NCBI GenBank assembly: GCA_964386435.1
Contig: CAYLSV010000047.1
Coordinates: 1-25,778, forward strand
Source: CAYLSV01 sp964386435
GTDB taxonomy: Bacteria; Planctomycetota; Phycisphaerae; Tepidisphaerales; Tepidisphaeraceae
Length of the DNA stretch: 25,778 nt
Direction of reading: 5' to 3'
Shown one piece after another: positions 15,030 through 20,558 of this stretch. Both the position numbers and the translations under genes were made by a program. Position 1 is the first letter of the stretch. Each line of letters opens with the position of its first letter. The notes beneath the pieces are model-generated. The model was not told the DNA's origin. It was given only the letters and a program-made list of their open reading frames with translations, and did no database searches.

Positions 15030-15623
15030 ATGCGGGGCAACCGGCGGGTAAGCCTTGACGGGAGAAATAAGAAATCGACGACCCTCCTCGCCGCCGCGGC
15101 GGCGGCCCTTTTGGCCTCGACTGCCGCAGGTCAAACCGTGCCCAACATCCTCGAGCTCAACGTGGGCGATCCGGCCAACGTGACCCTCACCGCCACCGGG
15201 GTCGCCCCACAAACGGGCAGCACGACGGTCAGCAGCTTCGACGGCATCACGCTGTTGGACGTGTTCGCCGTAGAAACCGACGTGCCGTTCAGCGACGTCA
15301 TCGGCGACCTTGCGGCTCCTGGGGCGCTGCCTTACGACCGGTTCTTTGACGTCGGCGGCGGGTTAGACCTCAATCTGTACGTCAATGACTTTGGTGCCGC
15401 CGATCAGCTTTTCAGTTCATCGTCCCCGGCCTTCACGGGTTCAAGCACGCTCGGATTCGATCTCACCGGCTTGCCGTTTCAACCGGAAGGCGGTGGCGGT
15501 TTCGTACGTACCGGCCTGAACGGCGACACCATTTTGGGTGCGTACGTTGTGGTCGTCCCCGAGCCGGCCTCGGCCGGGCTGCTGTTGGGCGCGGCCGGGT
15601 TGTTGATCCGGTGCCGCAAGTAA
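15030..15623 (+). CDS. PEP-CTERM sorting-domain protein
   Basis: The protein is 197 aa from the ATG at 15030. A signal peptide has its hydrophobic core at TTLLAAAAAALLASTAAGQ, the middle is beta-rich and Gly/Asp/Ser-rich, and the C-terminus is VPEPASAGLLLGAAGLLIRCRK. The latter is a PEP-CTERM signal: the VPEP motif, a membrane helix and a basic end. Such proteins are processed by an exosortase, which is not in this window, and are exported or surface-bound. The N-terminal region before KKSTTLL is longer than usual and no ribosome site fits the ATG, so the start is uncertain. It could begin at an upstream alternative codon. Confidence 0.78.
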   Translation: MRGNRRVSLDGRNKKSTTLLAAAAAALLASTAAGQTVPNILELNVGDPANVTLTATGVAPQTGSTTVSSFDGITLLDVFAVETDVPFSDVIGDLAAPGALPYDRFFDVGGGLDLNLYVNDFGAADQLFSSSSPAFTGSSTLGFDLTGLPFQPEGGGGFVRTGLNGDTILGAYVVVVPEPASAGLLLGAAGLLIRCRK

Positions 15624-15648
15624 CTCTCAATCTGTCACGCTGATGCCG

Positions 15649-15688
15649 GCCGCCGCACCTCGCGGGTCGAGGGGCGGCGGCCGTTTTG
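15649..15688 (+). terminator. Rho-independent-type terminator after PEP-CTERM gene
   Basis: GGCCGCCGC (15649-15657) pairs with GCGGCGGCC (15675-15683) around an inner ACCTCGC/CGAGG stem, followed by TTTT at 15685-15688. Confidence 0.7.
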
Positions 15689-15990
15689 CGTCACTCCCGC
15701 CGCCGCTGTCGGACAAGGCTCACGGCGGACCGGCGGTGAGCCGCCGCATCGGCCACGCCAGCATCAGCGCTTTGCCGCGTCGACCCAGCGGTTTGGCGGC
15801 CGTGGGGGGCCGGCCGGCACCGGGTGCCGCGGGGAGGGGGAGGCGGTCGTCGCCTGGTTGACGCCGCCTGCGTCAAACCGCCCAACTGGCCACCATCGAA
15901 CCCACCTTCCAAGCCCGCCCGCCCCAAAAGCTTCGCTCTGAATCGGTGAAAGTGGTGCGTTGCCGCACAGAAAACTTTCCAAACGCCGGA
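15689..15990. other. Non-coding stretch, no gene supported
   Basis: About 300 bp between the terminator and the operator candidate. Open frames here look like GC-driven noise. Small palindromes occur, such as CGGCACC with GGTGCCG near 15815-15829 and GGCGG with CCGCC near 15733. A weak -35-like TTTCCA lies at about 15976-15981. Confidence 0.4.
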
Positions 15991-16014
15991 CAGTGTGTAT
16001 CCTGTGACACACTG
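15991..16014 (+). promoter_or_regulatory. Palindromic operator candidate overlapping a -10 box
   Basis: CAGTGTGT (15991-15998) and ACACACTG (16007-16014) are perfect 8-bp inverted arms with an 8-bp centre. The -10-like TATCCT (15998-16003) lies inside, 16 bp after TTTCCA, and the ATG follows at 16019. A dimeric repressor bound here would block transcription. The regulator is unknown; the metal-binding character of the gene suggests a metal sensor. Confidence 0.55.
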
Positions 16015-16018
16015 CCCG

Positions 16019-16411
16019 ATGCGTACGGCCCGCCCCATCCTCCGCCAAACGCTCGCCCGCCTGCTTGGCGGGCTGCCGTTCGTGGCGGTGTTGGCGTACG
16101 TGCTGCTGCCGGGCATGCTCGCCGTTCACGCCGCCACGGCCCATCCGGGTGGACACGCCCATGCCGTGGTTGATCCGTGCGGTGAAGGCCACACGCATCA
16201 CCACGAGTCGTCGCATGACGACGAGCCGGTGTCGTGTGACCTGTGCAGCCACTTGGGCACGCTCGCCCAGTCGGCCCAACCGACCTCGCCGGCGCTGCTG
16301 GTGACCATCGACGTGAACTCGCCCGAGGTGGCGTTCACGCCGACCTTGGCCGACGTGCCGAGCGATCTCGCCGATCGGCCCGCCGCGCCTCGCGGTCCGC
16401 CGACCCTCTAA
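16019..16411 (+). CDS. His-rich secreted/membrane protein with CDLC motif
   Basis: This gene encodes 130 aa. One hydrophobic segment (about residues 16-40) could be a signal peptide or anchor. It is followed by a His-rich stretch (residues 42-66: AHPGGHAHAV, GEGHTHHHESSHDD) and VSCDLCSHL with Cys73 and Cys76. The tail ends in PAAPRGPPTL. This layout recalls DUF2946-like small proteins found near metal-uptake or copper genes. A role in binding or sensing Zn, Ni, Co or Cu outside the membrane is an inference. I chose the ATG at 16019; a GTG at 15995 lies inside the palindromic operator and is unlikely. Confidence 0.68.
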   Translation: MRTARPILRQTLARLLGGLPFVAVLAYVLLPGMLAVHAATAHPGGHAHAVVDPCGEGHTHHHESSHDDEPVSCDLCSHLGTLAQSAQPTSPALLVTIDVNSPEVAFTPTLADVPSDLADRPAAPRGPPTL

Positions 16412-16498
16412 CTTCGCGCCGCGTCGTCGCCGCCTGTTCGGGCGTGTGATCGCGTGGTTGTCGTGCGCCCACCGCTGAAGCGGCTTGCTCCCCGGAGC

Positions 16499-16544
16499 GC
16501 CGCCCGAGTGGGAGCTGACGCGTCGCCCGAGATCCCCGGGCGGC
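16499..16544 (+). promoter_or_regulatory. Hairpin in the prepilin gene leader
   Basis: GCCGCCCG (16499-16506) pairs with CGGGCGGC (16537-16544) about 40 nt before the prepilin ATG. It may be a leader structure. No known riboswitch was recognised. Confidence 0.3.
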
Positions 16545-16585
16545 ATGTACCACCGACATCCCACTTCCTCACCCGGAGCCTGCTC

Positions 16586-17407
16586 ATGTCCCGCTCGCCA
16601 ATTGCGCCTTCACGTCGCCGGAACGGCTTCACGCTCGTCGAACTGCTCGTCGTCATCGGCATCATCGCGCTGCTGCTGTCGATCCTGCTGCCGTCGCTGG
16701 CCACGGCTCGCGCCTCGGGCAGGGCGACGGTGGAGTTGAGCCAGCTTCGGCAGATGGAGATCGCCCACACGATGTACATGAACGACAACCAGTACCGCTT
16801 GGTCCAGCCCGGCCTCGGCCACGGGGCCGGCACCGACGCCGACGAGCAGGGGGCGTGGATCAACACCCTTGAGGCGTACTACGACGTGGAGCTGGTCCAC
16901 CGCAGCCCGGTGGATGAAAGCCCCCACTGGGAGGGCGGCGAGCCGGTGGGCACCAACTCCGACGGGACCGACCGATTCCGCCGCACGAGCTACGGCATCA
17001 ACTCTTACCTGACGAGGCTCGTGACCAATGACGACGGCCGGCCCCTGTACGAGCGCGTGACGCAGGTGCCGAGTGCCACCAGCACCGTTCATTTCCTGCT
17101 GATGGCCGAGACGGGCGACTTCGCGGCCGCCGACCACCCGCACGCCGAATCCTGGGGCGTGCCGGGGTTCAGCGACGCCCCGCTGACAACCGCCGACCGG
17201 GAGATCGCCATGGCCGCCCACGGCGGCGAACGTCAGACGTGGGACGCCAAAAGTGCCTACGGCTTCCTCGACGGCCACGCCGAGCTTCGGCGGTTTGAGC
17301 AGGTATGGAACGGCACCATTTTCACCCCGGCCAGTGACGGCGAGCTGGCCCGATACGACTTCATTAACGCTTTCGATCCCAAGACGGCCGAGCGGGTCAA
17401 GAAGTGA
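16586..17407 (+). CDS. Prepilin-type N-terminal cleavage protein (pseudopilin-like, H-xn-DG)
   Basis: The protein is 273 aa. The type IV prepilin signal is RRRNG/FTLVELLVVIGIIALLLSILLP. Predicted cleavage is after Gly14, and Glu19 is position 5 of the mature protein. The globular part has the C-terminal AAHGG...GFLDGHAELRRF pattern common in planctomycete pseudopilin-like proteins, which are very numerous per genome. It is probably surface or periplasmic; an assembly machinery gene is not present here. The start has CGGAG 8 nt upstream. It is followed after 68 bp by a PEP-CTERM gene. Confidence 0.88.
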   Translation: MSRSPIAPSRRRNGFTLVELLVVIGIIALLLSILLPSLATARASGRATVELSQLRQMEIAHTMYMNDNQYRLVQPGLGHGAGTDADEQGAWINTLEAYYDVELVHRSPVDESPHWEGGEPVGTNSDGTDRFRRTSYGINSYLTRLVTNDDGRPLYERVTQVPSATSTVHFLLMAETGDFAAADHPHAESWGVPGFSDAPLTTADREIAMAAHGGERQTWDAKSAYGFLDGHAELRRFEQVWNGTIFTPASDGELARYDFINAFDPKTAERVKK

Positions 17408-17423
17408 CCTTGCCCGACCGCTC

Positions 17424-17455
17424 ACCGTCTGTTTCTGTCCCTTTCTGTCCCCTTT
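17424..17455 (+). repeat. CTGTCCCTTT-type tract between prepilin and PEP-CTERM genes
   Basis: GTCTGTTTCTGTCCCTTT is followed by another CTGTCCCC. It resembles the octamer tracts at 4708-4790 and 11208-11252, but here no inverted partner is seen. Confidence 0.5.
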
Positions 17456-17475
17456 TTCTTGCAACGGAGAAACCC

Positions 17476-18291
17476 ATGCAACCCATCAAGTTGACCGCAC
17501 TTCTGGCCGTCCCGGCCCTTTTGGCCACCCCGGCCCTCACCTTCGCCGGCGACGAGGGCGATATCGGTCTTCGGATCGTTAACAACAAGATCGTCACCAC
17601 CATTGTCGCCGACGAGGACAACAACGGCAACGAGTTCGACGGGCCGGTCGAGCTGGTCTTCGAGGCCGACTTCGGCGAGTTCGAGGACGGCGACGCCGCC
17701 ATCTTCAGCCCGCCCCCGGGCAGCTTCAGTGGCACTGAGTCGTTCATCACCAACCTGCCCGGCTTCGATACGGCTCCCGGCACGTTCGACGGCGGGGTCA
17801 ATGTCGGCCTCGACATCGTCACGGCGGCGGGCGATCTGCTGTTCGGCGACAATCTGGTCCGGTACAACCCGGCCACCAACATGACCGAGCAGACTACGGC
17901 GGAGCTGCAAATCAACTTCGGCAGCCTGCTCCGTCGCACCGACGGCAGCTTCGGGTCCGACCCGCTGTTCCTGCCGGCGTTCAACGGCGGCGGCGGCGAG
18001 CAGGACGTGGGCCGCTGGCACCGCCACCTGCCGTTCGCCATCTACGACGGCCTCGACGCGGGCACCGGTGATCTGCAGGCGCCCTCCGATGGCGTTTACA
18101 TCCTGCAGACCGAGCTCGTGACCGAGCAGACGGGCATCATGAACAGCGACCCGATCTTCATCGTCTTTGGTGTCAACACGCCGGAGACCCAGACCGACGC
18201 GGGCATCGACTTCGTCGAGGCCGCCATCCCCGAGCCGGCCAGCCTCGGCCTCTTGGCCGCCGCCGGCCTCGGGCTGATCCGTCGCCGGTAA
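17476..18291 (+). CDS. PEP-CTERM sorting-domain protein
   Basis: This gene encodes 271 aa. The signal peptide is MQPIKLTALLAVPALLATPALTFAG. The body is acidic and beta-rich, with RWHRHLPFAIYDGLDAGTGDL and DGVYILQTEL...SDPIFIVFGV near the C-terminus. It ends in IPEPASLGLLAAAGLGLIRRR, a canonical PEP-CTERM signal. GGAG 10 nt before the ATG is a clear ribosome site and fixes the start. The short gap after the prepilin gene suggests co-transcription. The protein is probably exported and processed by an exosortase. Molecular function is unknown. Confidence 0.87.
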   Translation: MQPIKLTALLAVPALLATPALTFAGDEGDIGLRIVNNKIVTTIVADEDNNGNEFDGPVELVFEADFGEFEDGDAAIFSPPPGSFSGTESFITNLPGFDTAPGTFDGGVNVGLDIVTAAGDLLFGDNLVRYNPATNMTEQTTAELQINFGSLLRRTDGSFGSDPLFLPAFNGGGGEQDVGRWHRHLPFAIYDGLDAGTGDLQAPSDGVYILQTELVTEQTGIMNSDPIFIVFGVNTPETQTDAGIDFVEAAIPEPASLGLLAAAGLGLIRRR

Positions 18292-18319
18292 CGCCAACTT
18301 CCATCTTCCGTACCAAAAG

Positions 18320-18349
18320 CCGCCCGCAGTTCAAATGAACTGCGGGCGG
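18320..18349 (+). terminator. Terminator-like hairpin after PEP-CTERM gene
   Basis: CCGCCCGCAGTTCA and TGAACTGCGGGCGG form a perfect 14-bp stem with a 2-nt loop, 28 bp after the stop. An outer ACCAA/TTGGT pair extends it. Only a weak T-run follows. Confidence 0.7.
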
Positions 18350-18480
18350 TTGGTCCGGCGGCCGTGATCCCGCGAAGAAACAGCGGCCGTCATCCCACAC
18401 ACCCCGCCGAGGCGGGCGGGGGCAAGCGTACCACACGTCACACCCCCGGCCCAGCCCGGCACTGCCGGAGAACTTTGCAA

Positions 18481-19446
18481 ATGTCTTTGTTTCAAGCCGC
18501 CATCAGGCGGAAACTACTCCTCGCCTGCTGCGCTTGCGTCACCCCGATGCTGGCCACCGCCGCCTCGGCGGGCACGTTGTTCGCCAGCGGGCAGCTGCTC
18601 ATCCCGGGCGACCCGGCCATCCCGCCGGGCCAGCCGGGCCATGACGACTCGCGTGAGAACTACGTGTTCGAGATCGACACCGAGACGGGCCTCGCCACGC
18701 CGATCAGCCCCGTGACCTCCGGGCTGCCGGCAGGCCTTGGCGCGACGGCCGACACGCTGTACGGTTGGTCGGGCAACACGCTGCAAATCGTTGACCCGAT
18801 GACCGGCACCACGACCGCCGCCGGTTCAGCCACGGCGTTCGGGGCTACCGCCTTCGACGTGACTTCCGACGGCGTCGGGTTCGGCATGACCAACGGCGAC
18901 GACCAGTTGTTCCAAGTCGACCTCGCCACCGGTCAGGCCACCGCCGTCGGGGCCGCCGGGCTCGTCAATACCGCGCTGGCGGACGCCGGCGTGACGGATC
19001 CGAACGCCTTCATCATCTCACTCGGAAGCGTCGGCGACGCGCTCTACGGCATTGATCTTTCGACCGATTCGCTCATCCAAATCGATCCGGGCACCGGCTC
19101 GGCGTCGGTCATCGGCACGCTCGGTGCCGTGGATGAAGTCGGGGCCGGCATCTTCGGCGGCTACGCCGGGTTGACCGGCGTCGACGAGGACGAGGATGGC
19201 ACCTATGACGCGCTGCTGGGGGTCGTGAACTTCGTCAACCCCAGCGGCGACGAAGGCTCAGTTCGGCTGGGCGGCATTGCCCGGTTTGATCTGGGCGACG
19301 CCAGTTGGGACCTGATCGGGCTCAACGAGCGGACGATCTTCTTCGGCCTGGCGTCGCCGCCGGTGCCGGAGCCGGCGACGTTGTCGCTGTTGGCGGCGGG
19401 CGGCGTGATGCTGCTCCGCCGGCGGCAGGACGCGGCGAACGGTTGA
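18481..19446 (+). CDS. PEP-CTERM protein with repetitive beta-propeller-like body
   Basis: The protein is 321 aa. The signal peptide is MSLFQAAIRRKLLLACCACVTPMLATAASAG. The body has recurring units such as YVFEIDTETGLATPIS, TLQIVDPMTGTTTAAG, QLFQVDLATGQATAVG, SLIQIDPGTGSASVIG and IARFDLGDASWDLIG. These look like blades of a DUF4394/DUF6923-like beta-propeller. The C-terminus is VPEPATLSLLAAGGVMLLRRR plus a short tail, a PEP-CTERM signal. GGAGAA about 9 nt before the ATG fixes the start. The protein is probably surface-exposed or secreted; its ligand is unknown. Confidence 0.88.
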   Translation: MSLFQAAIRRKLLLACCACVTPMLATAASAGTLFASGQLLIPGDPAIPPGQPGHDDSRENYVFEIDTETGLATPISPVTSGLPAGLGATADTLYGWSGNTLQIVDPMTGTTTAAGSATAFGATAFDVTSDGVGFGMTNGDDQLFQVDLATGQATAVGAAGLVNTALADAGVTDPNAFIISLGSVGDALYGIDLSTDSLIQIDPGTGSASVIGTLGAVDEVGAGIFGGYAGLTGVDEDEDGTYDALLGVVNFVNPSGDEGSVRLGGIARFDLGDASWDLIGLNERTIFFGLASPPVPEPATLSLLAAGGVMLLRRRQDAANG

Positions 19447-19453
19447 GAATGAG

Positions 19454-19488
19454 CCCGTCGCAGCTTGACGGTTGCGGCGGGTTTTGTT
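19454..19488 (+). terminator. Rho-independent-type terminator before the MoxR cluster
   Basis: CCCGTCGCA (19454-19462) pairs with TGCGGCGGG (19473-19481), with one G-T pair, followed by TTTTGTT. It separates the PEP-CTERM group from the DUF58 gene. Confidence 0.75.
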
Positions 19489-19526
19489 GGCCAAACGTGT
19501 CGGATGGTTCAGGTTCCTAACGAACG

Positions 19527-20558
19527 ATGACCTTGTCGCTGCCCCAACCCGTTGCCGTCGACCGCCGGGTGGTGGGCGCGCTCGGGGCGGCGTTGGCGGC
19601 GGGAATTTTGTGCGGCATCTTCGTCCATACCAACGCGTTCGTGTGGGTGGTGGCGGTCGGGCTGGTGCTGGGGCTTGGGGTGACTTGGCCTTGGCTGGTG
19701 GTTCGGTTGACCACCGCGACGCTGCGGCTGCCGCGGAATCGGGGGCGGGAGGGGGAGACGGTCGAGGCGGTCCTGACCGTCACGTCGCGGCTGCCGTGGC
19801 GCATCAAGCTGCGGCTGGAGGGCATCGGCGACGGGCGGGACGTGGCAACCGGGGAGACGGCGCTGCGGTGGGTGCCGGGGCGGTTCGGCGCGGTGCCGGG
19901 CGGGGTGCGATTGGCGTGTGATCGGCCGTTCGGGTTGTGGACCGCGCGGCGGGCGGTGGCGGTGGCGAAGCCGATGATCGTCTGGCCGGCAACGCATCCG
20001 GTCGGGCCGGTGCCGGACGTGGGCGGCGAGTCAACCGGCATTCACGCCGGGCGGCGGGTTGGCGTCGGCGGCGAGATGTGCGGCGTCCGCGACTTCCGGC
20101 CCGGCGACCGTTTGCGGCTGATGCACTGGGCCCAATCGGCCAAGCACAACCGGCTGATCGTCCGCGAAACCCTCGCCGACGCGACGCCCACGGTGAAGAT
20201 TGGGTTGAAGCTGGCGCGGCAGGATCACGCCGACGCCGAGGCGTTCGATCAGGCGATCCGCCACGCGGCGTCGATGGTCGAGGGCTGGACCAAGGCCGGC
20301 TCGACGGTGGAGTTGGTGCTCGGCGACCGGCGGATCGGTTGCCCGCCGAACGCGGTGCCGCGGGCGGCGGTCGACGCGCTGGCGGTGCTGAAGTGGGAGG
20401 AGTTGCCGGAGTCGGCGTCGGTGGCGGGTGGCGTCGATGTTTGGGCACACGACCTGCGGCACGTGGTGCCGCGGCTACCGCCATCAGAATCCACGGACGC
20501 TCACAGCGGTAGCCGCGACGCCACGCGTCGCAGGTTCGACTTGGGAGGCGCAGCATGA
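19527..20558 (+). CDS. DUF58 domain protein of a MoxR cluster
   Basis: This gene encodes 343 aa. Two hydrophobic helices lie in residues 15-65, then a beta-rich region, then the DUF58 core VRDFRPGDRLRLMHWAQSAKHNRLIVRE at about residues 187-214. The rest resembles a VWA-like fold. DUF58 proteins regularly accompany MoxR ATPases and transglutaminase-like membrane proteins in cell-envelope stress or assembly systems of unclear mechanism. The last 35 residues are encoded by a GTAG hairpin-repeat doublet (20453-20534), so the natural C-terminus has been replaced. Its stop overlaps the ATG of the next gene (ATGA). Confidence 0.87.
   Translation: MTLSLPQPVAVDRRVVGALGAALAAGILCGIFVHTNAFVWVVAVGLVLGLGVTWPWLVVRLTTATLRLPRNRGREGETVEAVLTVTSRLPWRIKLRLEGIGDGRDVATGETALRWVPGRFGAVPGGVRLACDRPFGLWTARRAVAVAKPMIVWPATHPVGPVPDVGGESTGIHAGRRVGVGGEMCGVRDFRPGDRLRLMHWAQSAKHNRLIVRETLADATPTVKIGLKLARQDHADAEAFDQAIRHAASMVEGWTKAGSTVELVLGDRRIGCPPNAVPRAAVDALAVLKWEELPESASVAGGVDVWAHDLRHVVPRLPPSESTDAHSGSRDATRRRFDLGGAA
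20453..20534. repeat. Family A GTAG hairpin-repeat inverted doublet at the DUF58 3' end
   Basis: The copy at 20453-20478 (minus orientation) and the copy at 20509-20534 (plus) are both 26 nt. Both read GTAGCCGCG-nnn-CCACG-nnn-CGCAGG. The two variable triplets are GCA and TGC in one and ACG and CGT in the other, so both stems stay paired. A 30-nt spacer separates them. Confidence 0.9.

Noticed and set aside
15643..15861. Short open frames between the PEP-CTERM gene and the His-rich gene
   Set aside because: They begin in or next to the terminator, lack a ribosome site and have Arg/Pro/Gly-biased translations.
16499..16544. Riboswitch upstream of the prepilin gene
   Set aside because: There is a single GC hairpin but no conserved core of a riboswitch class I know.
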